Shown: one piece after another, positions 34,818-45,853 of the stretch
Layout of the letters: every line of letters starts with the position of its first letter
How positions within the stretch are numbered: the stretch's first letter is position 1
Source: Haematobia irritans
Taxonomy: Eukaryota; Arthropoda; Insecta; Diptera; Muscidae
Assembly (NCBI RefSeq): GCF_050003625.1
Contig: NC_134397.1
Location: 223,076,537 to 223,140,536, forward strand
Reading direction: 5' to 3'
DNA length: 64,000 nt
Notes under the pieces: generated by a model
Seen by the model: only the letters and a program-made list of their open reading frames with translations
What the model was told of the DNA's origin: nothing
Database searches by the model: none
Program-made: the position numbers and the translations under genes

Positions 34818-35750
34818 AAGGGTGATTCTTTTGAGGTTAGGATTTTCATGCATTAGTATTTGACAGATCACGTGGGATTTCAGACATGGTGTCAAAGAGA
34901 AAGATGCTCAGTATGCTTTGACATTTCATCATGAATAGACTTACTAACGAGCAACGCTTGCAAATCATTGAATTTTATTACCAAAATCAGTGTTCGGAAA
35001 ATCCGCTTTTTTATCGACAAATTTTGTTCAGCGATGAGGCTCATTTCTGGTTGAATGGCTACGTAAATAAGCAAAATTGCCGCATTTGGAGTGAAGAGCA
35101 ACCAGAAGCCGTTCAAGAACTGCCCATGCATCCCGAAAAATGCACTGTTTGGTGTGGTTTGTACGCTGGTGGAATCATTGGACCGTATTTTTTCAAAGAT
35201 GCTGTTGGACGCAACGTTACGGTGAATGGCGATCGCTATCGTTCGATGCTAACAAACTTTTTGTTGCCAAAAATGGAAGAACTGAACTTGGTTGACATGT
35301 GGTTTCAACAAGATGGCGCTACATGCCACACAGCTCGCGATTCTATGGCCATTTTGAGGGAAAACTTCGGAGAACAATTCATCTCAAGAAATGGACCGGT
35401 AAGTTGGCCACCAAGATCATGCGATTTGACGCCTTTAGACTATTTTTTGTGGGGCTACGTCAAGTCTAAAGTCTACAGAAATAAGCCAGCAACTATTCCA
35501 GCTTTGGAATACAACATTTCCGAAGAAATTCGGGCTATTCCGGCCGAAATGCTCGAAAAAGTTGCCCAAAATTGGACTTTCCGAATGGACCACCTAAGAC
35601 GCAGCCGCGGTCAACATTTAAATGAAATTATCTTCAAAAAGTAAATGTCATGGACCAATCTAACGTTTCAAATAAAGAACCGATGAGATTTTGCAAAATT
35701 TATGCGTTTTTTTTTTTTTAAAGTTATCAAGCTCTTAACAAATCACCCTT
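34818..35750 (+). mobile_element. DD41D (rosa-like) Tc1/mariner element, copy 3, different internal deletion
   Basis: The element is 933 bp with the same ends and TA flanks (34816-34817, 35751-35752). Its deletion joins CAGTGTTCG to GAAAATCCGC near 34998, unlike copies 1 and 2. Outside the deletion the sequence is nearly identical to them, so it arose independently from a similar full-length parent. Confidence 0.9.
34931..35644 (+). CDS. Internally deleted DD41D transposase, intact 237-codon ORF
   Basis: A catalytic transposase fragment with a proper ATG start. The first 22 codons (MNRLTNEQRLQIIEFYYQNQ, then CS) are the start of the N-terminal DNA-binding domain. They are fused in frame to ENPLFYRQILFSD at the catalytic core. 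The triad is D35, D128 and D170 (DD41D) and all are present. About 100 residues, comprising most of the two helix-turn-helix motifs, are missing, so specific end binding is unlikely. Asp to Tyr occurs at ALEYNISEE relative to the other copies. AATAAA lies just downstream. If expressed it could at most interfere with, or multimerise with, a full transposase; that is inference. Confidence 0.75.
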   Translation: MNRLTNEQRLQIIEFYYQNQCSENPLFYRQILFSDEAHFWLNGYVNKQNCRIWSEEQPEAVQELPMHPEKCTVWCGLYAGGIIGPYFFKDAVGRNVTVNGDRYRSMLTNFLLPKMEELNLVDMWFQQDGATCHTARDSMAILRENFGEQFISRNGPVSWPPRSCDLTPLDYFLWGYVKSKVYRNKPATIPALEYNISEEIRAIPAEMLEKVAQNWTFRMDHLRRSRGQHLNEIIFKK

Positions 35751-35935
35751 TAGTAGGGGATGCTGATGAGGAATGTGGTTTTTCCGAAACAGCTGTCCAT
35801 CCAACCGTATTGCAGTCTAAAGGGCTTTGGCCAAGTAAATTTGACAAGCATACTTTTCCTCTGTTGGTTAAGCTTTACTTGTAGTTTAGTCAATGCATGG
35901 TTTTAAGCTGAGATCAAAAACAATAATAATTTTGA

Positions 35936-36859
35936 AAAACTTTTCAGAACTTTACATGTTATCATTACACTTTAGTACGAGTTTTTGAACATGAAGATTA
36001 AGAACTATTAAAGCCAAGTTGACCTTAGTGAAAAAAAAAAATCTTTCATGTAAAGTCACACAGTTTTAAGATGAATTACTTAACTAATAAGGATAAAGTA
36101 CAGACATATGGACAAAGAAAATAACTTTATATCAAAGAAATGTGTGCATTCGCATTTGCATATTTCAGTGTACTTTTCTGTATAATTTGTATATTTCTGT
36201 ATAATTTATACACTCAAAATGAAATAAAAATATATAAAAATATTTTCTCTCAAAAAAAAACCTTTGAATGATAAAACTTAAAGTTTCATATGGATTCCTT
36301 TGTAACATCCCGGATTGTAGACTATCCAGAGACTTGTAAAGGACTTCAAAATATTTTGCTTTTATTTGTACTCCTTTAGCTATCGTGTATTATGACTTTC
36401 GATTAAGCCTTGCATGTTTCATATCATCGACATTGTAATCGTTTATGGTGAACTACCTTTCATTGTATTGCCTTTGGCAAACACCAATCGTGGAATTTCC
36501 AAGTAATATTTCATCCTATAGCTATGCGATTCGTGGCACAAAAGGGGGCTCATATAAAAGTTAACATCTCATGCCACTAAGCCATCAATAAAGAAATTAA
36601 AACGGCCTCAAGACATTGAATTATGATAGAGTTTTCCAGGTACAAATGTTCGCTTGATTTTTTGTAAAAGCAAAATTGGAAATTAGGTTACTGTCATTTT
36701 ACAAAAATCAAATATTGATAAATCTAATAGCTAGCCAACAAAAAATTAGGAATGCTCCATCTTTTTTTTCACTTCCGATGAAGTTTTTTGGGCCAGTCTT
36801 AAGAAATAATTGGCGGTTTAAAGCAAAAATTTAAATTTTGAACAATTAAATGTCGAAAA
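35936..36859. other. Unassigned spacer
   Basis: No repeat or gene was recognised. The sequence is more complex than the arrays (for example CTATCGTGTATTATGACTTT) and may be single-copy intergenic DNA. Confidence 0.3.
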
Positions 36860-37050
36860 AAAAGAAAGTCAATAAATAAAAAAAAAACTAAAAATTTCAC
36901 ATTTTCTGGGATTTTAACCTGTGCCTGTTGATTTTTTTTTTTTTTTTTTTGAGAAGGTTTTCTATTTTTTGAGTTAAAATGGAAAATATATATTTCTATA
37001 AAATAATCTATCACAATGGACTGAATAGTTTATGTGAGCCTGAAACTTAA
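36860..37050 (+). repeat. Repeat X, left copy, plus a SINE tail fragment
   Basis: TTAACCTGTGCCTGTTGA, a T-tract, GAGAAGGTTTTCTATT and GGAAAATATATATTTCTATA recur at 39820-39962. The stretch 37010-37050 (TATCACAATGGACTGAATAG) is a piece of the SINE 3' region. Confidence 0.65.
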
Positions 37051-37057
37051 TCAAAAA

Positions 37058-39090
37058 AGGAATATATATGTCCGTAAGTTCCGCCAGGCCGAATCTTATG
37101 TACCCTCCACCATGGTTTGCGTAGAAACTTCTACGAAAGACTGTCATTCACAATCGAATTACTTGGGTTGCGGTATATTAAAACATCTTAACATCGTTTT
37201 CTAAATTGTAAGTTAGTCCATACGTGGTATATATTAGACAAAAAAGTTATGTATAGTTAAGTCTACAAATAATTACGAATCGATATGGACTTTTTGCACG
37301 GTATGTAGAGAGCCAGAATTGAAATACGGGGGTCGCTTATATGGGGGCTATTTAGAATTATGTACTTCATATGGACCAATTTTTGTGTGATTGGGGATCG
37401 ATTTATCTGAGAGCTATATATAACTATAGACCGATATGAACCTAGTTAGGCATGGTTGTTAACGGCCATATACTAGCACAATGTACCAAATTTCAACTCA
37501 CTCGGATGAAATTTGCTCCTCCAAGAGGCTCCAAAACCAAATCTCGAGATCGGTTTAAATTGGTGCTATATATGTTTATGGACCGAGATGGACCACTTTT
37601 GGCATGGTTGTTAAACATCATATACTAACACCACGTACGGAGCCACCGTGGTGCAATGGTTAGCATGCCCGCCTTGCATACACAAGGTCGTGGGTTCGAT
37701 TCCTGCTACGACCGAACACCAAAAAGTTTTTCAGCGGTGGATTATCCCACCTCAGTAATGCTGGTGACATTTCTGAGGGTTTCAAAGCTTCTCTAAGTGG
37801 TTTCACTGGAATGTGGAACGCCGTTCGGACTCGGCTATAAAAAGGAGGTCCCTTGTCATTGAGCTTAATATGGAATCGGGCAGCACTCGATGATAAGAGA
37901 GAAGTTCACCACTGTGGTATCACAATGGACTGAATAGTCTAAGTGAGCCTGATACATCGGGCTGCCACATAACCTAACCTACCTAGCCTAACACCACGTA
38001 CCAAATTTCAATCAGATCGGATGAATTTTGCTTCTTCAAAAGGCACCAGAGGTCAAATCTGGTAATCGGTTTAAATTGGGGCTATATATAATTATGAACC
38101 GATGTGGACCAATTCCTGCATGGTTGTTAGAGACCATATACTAACATCACGTACCAAATTATAACCGAATCGGATGAATTTTGCTCTTCTAAGGGGCTCC
38201 GGAGGTCAAATCTGGTGATCGGTTTATATAGGGGCTATGTATAATTATAGACCGATTTCGACCAATTTTTGCACGTTTGTTATATACCATATACTGACAC
38301 CACGTACGAAATTTCAACTGAATCAGATGAAATTTGGTGATCGGTTTATATGGGGCTATATATAATTATGGACCGATGTGGACCAATTTTTGCACGGTTG
38401 TTAGAGACCATATACTAACACCATGTACCAAATTTCAGCCGGATCGGATGAAATTTGCTTCTTTTAGAGTCTCCACAAGCCAAATCGGGGGATCGGTTTA
38501 TATGGGGGCTATATATAATTATGGACCGATGTGGACCAATTTTTGCGTGGTTGTTAGAGACCATATACTAACACCATGTACCAAATTTCAGCCGGATCGG
38601 ATGAAATTTGCTTCTTTTAGAGTCTCCACAAACCAAATCGGGGGATCGGTTTATATGGGGGCTATATATAATTATGGACCGATGTGGACCAATTTTTGCA
38701 TGGTTGTTAGAGACCATATACTAACACCATGTACCATATTTCAGCCGGATCGGATGAAATTTGCTTCTCTTAGAGTCCCAGCAAACCAAATTTAAGGGTC
38801 CGGCCAAATTTATGGGGGCTATACGTAAAAGTGGACCGATATGGCCCATTTGCCATACCATCCGACCTACATCAATAACAACTACTTGTGCCAAGTTTCA
38901 AGTCGATAGCTTGTTTCGTTCGGAAGTTAGCGTGATTTCAACAGACGGACGGACGGACGGACATGCTCAGATTGACTCATAATTTCACCACGACCCAGCA
39001 TATATACTTTATGGGGTCTTAGAGCAATATTTCGATGTGTTACCAACGGAATGACAAAGTTAATATACCCCCATCCTGTGGTGGAGGGTA
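37058..39090 (+). repeat. Composite element A, copy A5, with a SINE inside
   Basis: Left end at about 37065 (GTCCGTAAGTTCCGCCAGGC). There is no 29-bp array; 153-bp units run from 37300 to 38800 and are interrupted by a SINE at 37639-37987. The right end with GACGGACGGACGGACGGACA finishes at GGTGGAGGGTATAAAAA (39090). The last units (38334-38795) are close to identical, indicating recent homogenisation. Confidence 0.85.
37639..37987 (+). mobile_element. tRNA-derived SINE, copy 1
   Basis: A 349-bp insertion flanked by a perfect 14-bp target duplication CTAACACCACGTAC (37625-37638 and 37988-38001). The head has the A-box-like GTGGTGCAATGGTTAGCATG and the B-box GGGTTCGATTCC, with a CCTTG/CAAGG anticodon-type stem. 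The body contains CATTTCTGAGGGTTTCAAAG and CGTTCGGACTCGGCTATAAA, and the 3' end is a CCTAACCTACCTAGC tail. Such elements are copied by RNA polymerase III and mobilised by LINE machinery. Confidence 0.88.
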
Positions 39091-39757
39091 TAAAAAACAA
39101 GTATATCCACCATGGATTTCGTAGAAACTTGTACTAAAGACTGTCATTCACAATCGAATTACTTGGGTTGCGATAACACTTGCCGATTGCAAGGTATCTT
39201 AAAACTTCTTAACACCGTGTTCTCAATTGTAAGTTAGTCCATACGGGGTATATATTAAACAAAAAAGGGAGATTAAATACGTAAATAATTCAGTTTGAAA
39301 AAATTTTCTATAGAAATAAATCTTGACAAAATTTTGTATAGAAATAAAATCTTGACAAAATTTTCTATAGTAATAAAATTTTGACAACATTTTTTATAGA
39401 AAAAAAATGACAAAATTTTTTATAGTAATAAAATTTTTACAAAATTTTCTATAGTAATAAAATATTTACAAAATTTTCTATAGCAACAAAATTTTTAAAA
39501 AAATTTCTATAGTAATAAAATTTGGAAAAATTTTCTATAGTAATAAAATTTTGACAAAATTTTCTATAGAAATAAAATTTTGGTACATTATTTTTGGGGA
39601 TCGGCTGTATATAGCTATAGATGGATATGGACCAACTTTGATTTCAACAGACGGACGAACATGCTTAGATCGACTCAGAATTTCACCACGACTCAGAATA
39701 TATATACTTTAGGGGGTCTTAGAGCAATATTTCGATGTGTTACAAACGGTATAAAAA
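39091..39757 (+). repeat. Composite element A, copy A6 (short)
   Basis: Begins directly after A5 with ACAAGTATATCCACCATGG, lacking the hairpin. The 29-bp array (39290-39590) is followed by GGGGATCGGCTGTATATAGC, a single degraded unit, then the right end to ACAAACGGTATAAAAAG. It forms a head-to-tail pair with A5. Confidence 0.75.
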
Positions 39758-39769
39758 GAAAGTAAATAA

Positions 39770-40200
39770 AAAAATAAAAATCAATCAAACTAAAATTAAA
39801 AATTTCAACTCTGCTGGGATGTTAACCTGTGCCTGTTGAATTTTTCACTTCCATGGAAGTTTTTTTTTTTTTTTTTTGAGAAGGTTTTCTATTGTTTGTT
39901 GAGTTCAAATGGAAAATATATATTTTTATAAAATAATGGAAAATATATATTTTTATAAAATAATCAAAATAAAAGCGATGTACAATTCTTTTAAAAATTA
40001 TTTGATAAAAATATTTTCCTTAGAACATCTCGAGAAGTTGTTATAATGTTAGCCTTGGTGTCAAATTACGATCATATAAAAAATATTTGAGTTGATGTGT
40101 CAACGCTTCGTTTTCAATGGTGTGGCTGAATATGCTAAGGCGTTCTGTTATGGTGGCAACAGCCCCAGGTTCAACCTTCAGTCTGAGGAATATTTTTTTT
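39770..40200 (+). repeat. Repeat X, right copy, with a tRNA-like module
   Basis: The stretch 39820-39962 repeats the sequence at 36900-37005, with an extra internal duplication of GGAAAATATATATTTTTATA. At 40119-40190 GGTGTGGCTGAATATGCTAA and AGGTTCAACC form A- and B-box-like blocks of the Leu/Ser tRNA type, followed by a T-tract. Repeat X may therefore be another tRNA-carrying element. Confidence 0.5.
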
Positions 40201-40512
40201 TATTAAAAAAAAATAATTAAAATATAAGAGTGTAATTAAAAAATAAAATATTTTTTTTTGATGTGGTGACACATCGAAATATTGCTCTAAGATCCCATAA
40301 AGTATACGTCAAGATGCTATTTCTATAGAAAATTTATGAAGCACCTCGTAGGTGGAGAGGAATATTTTGCAAAATCTTCCAAAATATCAAGAATTCTACA
40401 AATCTACCAAACTGTAAAAAATCTTCCATTTTTGGTAGTTTTGGTTCATGTTCATAATTGTATATAGCCCCAATAGATATGGTCCACGTTTGCACTTCTT
40501 CCGGATCATATA
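40201..40512. other. Spacer with small A fragments
   Basis: Contains GACACATCGAAATATTGCTC (A head phrase) and a single degenerate 29-bp unit. No gene. Confidence 0.35.
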
Positions 40513-40520
40513 TTGGGGAT

Positions 40521-40865
40521 AGGCTAGGTTAGGTGACAGCCCGATGTATCAGGCTCACTTAGACTATTCAGTCCATTGTGATACCACATTGGTGAACTTC
40601 TCTCTTATCACAGAGTGCTGCCCGATTCCATGTTAAGCTCAATGACAAGGGACCTCCTTTTTATAGCCGAGTCCGAACGGCGTTCCACATTGCAGTGAAA
40701 CCACTTAGAGAAATTTTGAAACCCTCAGAAATGTCACCAGCATTTCTGAGGTGGGATAATCCACTGCTGAAAAACTTTTTGGTGTTCGATCGAAATAGGA
40801 ATCGAACCCACGACCTTGTGAATGCAAGGCGGGCATGCTAACTATTGCACCACGGTGGCAATGGT
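40521..40865 (-). mobile_element. tRNA-derived SINE, copy 2
   Basis: The same SINE as 37639-37987 in reverse, about 345 bp, with TTGGGGAT on both sides (40513-40520 and 40866-40873) as target duplication. The minus strand starts GCCACCGTGGTGCAATAGTT with the B-box GGGTTCGATTCC, and the 3' end is CACCTAACCTAGC. A-box changes suggest it is somewhat older than copy 1. Confidence 0.85.
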
Positions 40866-40873
40866 TTGGGGAT

Positions 40874-41694
40874 CCAAATTACTTTTTTGGAAATTATTTT
40901 TTTTTGGGTAATTTATTTGAATGTTGAAAACCACCAAATATAGGCAATGAAATACAATACATATATATTTTTTGTATAATTCATCCACTAATCTTTTTGA
41001 TAAACAAAATTGCATAACCCCTTAGAATTCAAAGATATAGATTAAAAAAAAAATTAAAATAGTTATTATAACTTATTTATGTATTTTCCTTCGACGGTTT
41101 TAATTATAAACTAGTTCCTTTTAACAGATTCGAACTCTATATATGTATATACCGGCCTTGCCTTTATTTTGATATCTTTGCATGGTCACAATATTTCCCT
41201 TAAACACATGCATAAATAATAACGTAATGGTTTTTGTTCATTAATTTTACGTTATTTTAGTATCACAACATGCAACATAAATGAAATCGCCATGAATGAT
41301 GCATGACCAGTAGTGGATGGATGACGATGATGATATGGTGGTTTTGTGGCAAGTGGTGAATGTTTTACTCTGTATAATGGCTTAATTTTTCCGACATAAT
41401 TTTGTTCAGCTGATCCCAATCTTTTAATGTAACTTTCAGAAAGGCATGTTTGTGTTTTTTTACTATTAAAAAAAATTAAAAATTTTAGTACGAAAATATG
41501 TAAATACAGTTAAAAGCTCTAAAGGGGAGAAACTTATAAATGCCTTCCCTTCAACACTCAATAGTGATTTGTTTACTACCCCAATATATATTTTGAGCTT
41601 ATTTTAAGTCAGCATTTATACAGATACTTGATTTCTTTATAAATAAAAGTGAATTGAGGACACATCTAAGGCTATACATTTCGACATTAACAAT
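40874..41694. other. Unassigned spacer
   Basis: AT-rich DNA without recognised repeats or coding frames; possibly single-copy. Confidence 0.3.
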
Positions 41695-41875
41695 AATTCT
41701 TATACCCACAACCATAAAATGATAATTGTGTAACACATCGGAATATCGTTTTTTGAATATAGGCTATATCGGTGCAGATTTTGAAATATCATCCATACTA
41801 ATCGACCCCCAATTATAATCTCCAACTAATATTCTCTCCAACAACAAATAAAAATTTGCCAAAAAATTTTATGAA
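41695..41875 (-). repeat. B-type fragment left of the LINE
   Basis: TATACCCACAACCATAAAATG, then AATCGACCCCCAATTATAAT and ATATTCTCTCCAACAA. The latter matches the reverse complement of 54206-54290. The adjoining satellite is found across the LINE at 46330-46700. Confidence 0.65.
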
Positions 41876-42028
41876 AATATTTTTTTTTTAAATTCATATT
41901 TATTAATGCCTTCTATCTTAATTCGATATTTACATTATTCTTAGTGTTTGTTATTTCCTTTTATATATCCATGGTGCTCACCCAGTAACCCATTCATACT
42001 ATGAATACTATACATTTTTGTTAAATAG

Positions 42029-44666
42029 TTATGGTAATATTAAGTCTTGTGGTGCTCTCCTCTTTAGCCTTGTAAATGTCTCCCGGTTTGCCACCAATTC
42101 TGATGCTAGTGGATTCGGATGAGTTTCGATTCTTAATTTGTAGTTATTCAGATGTGTCAGTATTTCTTCCTGGATTGTTTTAATATTCAACTCCTTGTGC
42201 AGACGTGTGTTCGTTATATAATATGGTGCCCTAGCGATTTTACGCAAAGTTTTTGATTGGAATTGTTGTAGTATTTTGATTGTTGTATTGGAAGCTGTTC
42301 CCCACAATTGGATGCCGTATGTCCAAATAGGTTTGATTATGCATTTGTAAATGAGCAATTTATTTTCAAGGGACAATTTAGAATTAGACCCAATCAGGTA
42401 ATTCATTTTGTTCACTTGCAAGTCGACAGTTTAGTTTATTATCAAGATACAAACCAGGGTACTTTGCCTCAGTTTCTTGCGGAAGTACTATTTGGTTCAT
42501 CTGTACTGAGGGACAGCTCCCTTGTTTAAGAGTAAAAGTAATATGGGTCGATTTGGATTCATTTGCTTTTATACCCCACAATTTTAACCAGCTACACAGT
42601 TCATTCAAATAGTTTTGTAGCAAGTCGCTTGCTTTGTTAGCATTTTTGTGGACTGCTAGTACTGCTGTATCATCAGCAAATGTTCCAATAACTGCAGTTT
42701 TCGATTGAGGAAGGTCAGATGTAAAGAGTATATCCAGAATTGGCCCCATAACACTGCCTTGGGGCACGCCAGCTCTTATAATTTTTGTACTGCTAATGTC
42801 ATTCCCTTCACGGACATAGAACATCCTGCTTTGGAGGTATGATTTTACAAATAAATAGTAGTTTATTGGCAGTAGTTTTTTCAGCTTGTATAGTAAACCG
42901 TCATGCCACACTTTGTCAAAAGCTTGTGAAATATCTAAGAATGCCGAGGTGCAATATTGTTTGTTTTCGAAAGCAGAGTGAATTGTTTCTACTAATGTAT
43001 TTGTTCAATAGTTCCATGATTCTTTCTAAATCCGAATTGGTGATTTGGTATGAGGTTTTTTGCATCAATAAGAGGCATTAGCCTCTTCAAAAAAAGAGAT
43101 TCCAAGACTTTAGAAAGTATAGGCAGTAAGCTGATGGGTCGATATGATTTAACTTGGTCAGCTGGTTTTCCAGGTTTTAGTATCATAGTGATTTGCGCTA
43201 CTTTCCATTGGGGTGGAATAAAGTTGCGGGATAAGCAAGCATTAAATATAAAGGTGATGCACTCCGTGCCTTCTTTTGGCAGTTCCTTTAGTATTTTAGG
43301 GGTTATTAAATCATATCCAGGAGCTTTTGCAGTTTTCAAAGATTTTAGTGCTTCAATTACTTCAGTTTTTGTAAATTTTTTAATTGGCAAGTCAAGCTGA
43401 TGAGGTTGGTTCAGAAATGTGTTAATATACTGTGGCGTTTCATCATCATTGTGAGGTGTGAAAACATCGTATAAGTGTTTGGCGAATGTAGATGCTTTTT
43501 CTTTATTACTCTTTGTCCACGAATTATCAGATTTTCGAATGGGATTATTGATTTTTGATTGAGATTTTATTTTCTTTGTAATTTTCCACAAAGAGTAATC
43601 AGTGTGTATTGTTGGACCTAATTTCAAAATTTCTCTTCTCTCTATACCTCTTGCTCTCTTTCACTTTTGAGTATCCTTTGAAGCTCGGATGTAGCTTTAT
43701 TGAGTTTACGTTTGTCCTCTGGTGACTTAGTTGTTTGCCACCTTTTTTTGGCTTTTCTTTTTTCGATTAATCTACTCTTGACTAAATTGGAAACTGTTGG
43801 AGGATTGTCAAAACTTTTTTTTGGAGTTGAATTCCATGCAGCTTTCTGAATTACCTCTACTAAGTGTTCGACACTTTTAGTAATATCATATTCAGTTTTA
43901 AGTGACAATTTCTGGTTTAATGTGTTAGTGATCAGGTATCTAAAATAATGCCAGTTAGTTTTTTTATTATGGAGCTTACATGTTTGTTCCTGAGGGATAT
44001 GCTGTGAGTGCAAAGTTAGGTGGACTGGTGAATGATCGGACGATAAATCATGACTGGTAATACATTTTTCAGAATTCATTGGTATACCACTTGAAATACA
44101 GAAATCTATAAGATCAGGGGTTTTGTTTAAATCAGTGGGCCAGTAAGTAGGGGAATTTGGTGATATGACTCTTAGATTGAGATATTTTATAGCTAAGTAA
44201 AGCTGCCTCCCTTTTGGCGTCGTGAGGCGTGAACCCCATGTGGTGTGCTTAGCTTTATAGTCCCCGCATGCTACAAATTTGCTTCCAAGAGTTCTGAAGA
44301 AATTAACATATTCATATTTTTTATGTTATGTCTAGGAGGGCTATATATTGCTGATACAGTTAAAGGACCTTTCAGAGTTTCCACAGTAACATTTGTTGCC
44401 TGTATTTCTGCTGTGCAGTAATGAATTCCCTGGTGATGTTTCAATGTCTCTTTTATAAGTATTGCAGATCCACCACGCGCATTTCCCGATGGGTGATTGA
44501 CATAATAAAATTGATATTTTGGAATGTGAAAATGATGTTTTTGCGTGAAAGGTGTCTCTGATGTTAGAAAAATATCAATTTGATTACATATAAGAAACTT
44601 TTCTATTTCTAAGGTATGTTGAGCAAGACCATTTGCATTCCAAAATAATATCTTAAGATACTCCAT
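42029..44666 (-). pseudogene. LINE ORF2: endonuclease and reverse transcriptase, frameshifted
   Basis: Starts at an ATG two bases after the ORF1 stop (TAAAAATG). The endonuclease part begins MEYLKILFWNANGLAQHTLE and includes LTSETPF, GDYKAKHTTWGSR (normally GDYNAKH) and SSDHSPVHL. Reverse transcriptase follows: LKPGKPADQVKSYRPISLLP (motifs 1-2), AFLDISQAFDKVWH, AGVPQGSVMGP and the catalytic FADD at about 42680. The C-terminal end reads TRLKRRAPQDLILP. Frameshifts occur near 44300, 43640, 43000 and 42400, and the last is accompanied by loss of several codons after YPGLYLDNKLN. Domain order and motifs are those of the jockey clade; the enzyme cannot be made from this copy without readthrough. 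Confidence 0.85.
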
Positions 44667-44668
44667 TT

Positions 44669-45853
44669 TTACAAGTGCGTTAACTTGGAGGCGATGTTCA
44701 TAATTAGATTTGATAACTGTTGCATAATATTGTTTAGATTACCAAGCATTGAATGTAATTCAGAAAGCTGCGACGATGTCTGTTGGTGTTGTGGATTTTG
44801 TGTTTCTTGCTCATTGGTGTGCTGACTGACGTGATCGGAGGTTGCACGCTTAGCAGCATTTGAGTATGAGATAGTATCTCTAACTGGCAAGGAGTTTGTT
44901 TTATTTTGGGTGTCAGAATTTTGGCGCTCACTAATTGGTCTAAGAGACGGATAATGTTTAGTGTATATCTGTTTGTAGATAGAGCACCCCTTGTAGTTTG
45001 CGGGATGATTCCCGCTACAAAGAGCACACTTAACTTCGTTTGCCCAATTTTTTCAATTACAAGCCTTCGATTCATGATTTCCTGCACATTTTATACATAC
45101 AGGTGATTTCCTGCAATAAGATTTGGTGTGTCCATACTGTTGACAGTTTGAACATTGTGGTACAATTTTTTGTGGACGAGGTGGTTCAAAAGTGATTATA
45201 GTAGATAAAAGTCTAGTTACAGAGTATATTTCTTTGTTGTTTTGTTTGGGTTTCAGTTCTATTTCAAACAGGGATAGCGGTTTTTTAGTAAACCTGCTTT
45301 TTACATTCCATACATTTATAACTTCATGACCAAGTTTGTATAACTCAGTTTTTAAATCTTGTACGTCTACTGAGGAGTGCATATTCCTCAGCATAACTTT
45401 GAATCCTCTTTCACTTTTTGGTTTGTATGTATAAAATTCAGTATTTTTCAAATTGATTGGTTGATTGGGGGGTTTTACTAAGCCAGTATTTAGCTGTAGT
45501 AGCTGCCCTTTTCCTAGTAGTTAAATTTTCCGGGCTTTCATTAGATCGTTTTTTGCGATTAACAGCTTGCCATTCGTAAGTTGATCTTTCAGAGTTGTTT
45601 GGTTCGTTTTGGGTTTGATTTTCGAAATTACCGACTTCTCGTTCAAGCTCATCTTCATCAATTTCAAATGACTCGTTTTGCTTATTCAGTTTTTGTTTTA
45701 AAAACTCTACATCTTTTTGTAGTTGCATACACAGTTTTTCGTATGCCTCATTTTTTTTGAGAGTTCGGAATTTTCTTTTTGTAATTGCAGTAATTTATGA
45801 ACTGGAAGTGTGCCAATACTATTACGTGGTGTTATTTCTCTTTCCGAATCCAT
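44669..45853 (-). pseudogene. LINE ORF1: nucleic-acid-binding gag-like protein, broken
   Basis: The ATG at 45853 begins MDSEREITPRNSIGTLPVHK and a coiled-coil-like stretch (LLQLQKENSELSKK). A missing A in an A8 run near 45752 shifts the frame; a second shift near 45445 restores it. The PRE/C2HC region is RGFKVMLRNMHSSVDVQDLK. Three zinc knuckles follow: CSNCQQYGHTKSYC, CIKCAGNHESKAC and CALCSGNHPANYKGC. A TGA sits in frame between the second and third at 45053-45055. The C-terminal part is Gln/Asn/Ser rich and ends SKLTHL. The family role is to coat the LINE RNA. About 395 codons. Confidence 0.8.

Larger units (their letters stand above)
34560..35935 (+). mobile_element. MITE F copy containing DD41D copy 3
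   Basis: GTTTCGGCAAGCCGACTATC (about 34700) and CGGGAGGGTTTAAGAG (about 34735) match the interior of MITE F, and GGATGCTGATGAGGAATGTG with GTCAATGCATGGTTTTAAGC matches its end. The DD41D copy interrupts it at TA (34816-34817). A short A fragment (34385-34540) precedes it. The left boundary is uncertain. Confidence 0.6.

Noticed and set aside
42308..43400. Plus-strand ORFs across the LINE
   Set aside because: Shadows of the minus-strand reverse transcriptase.
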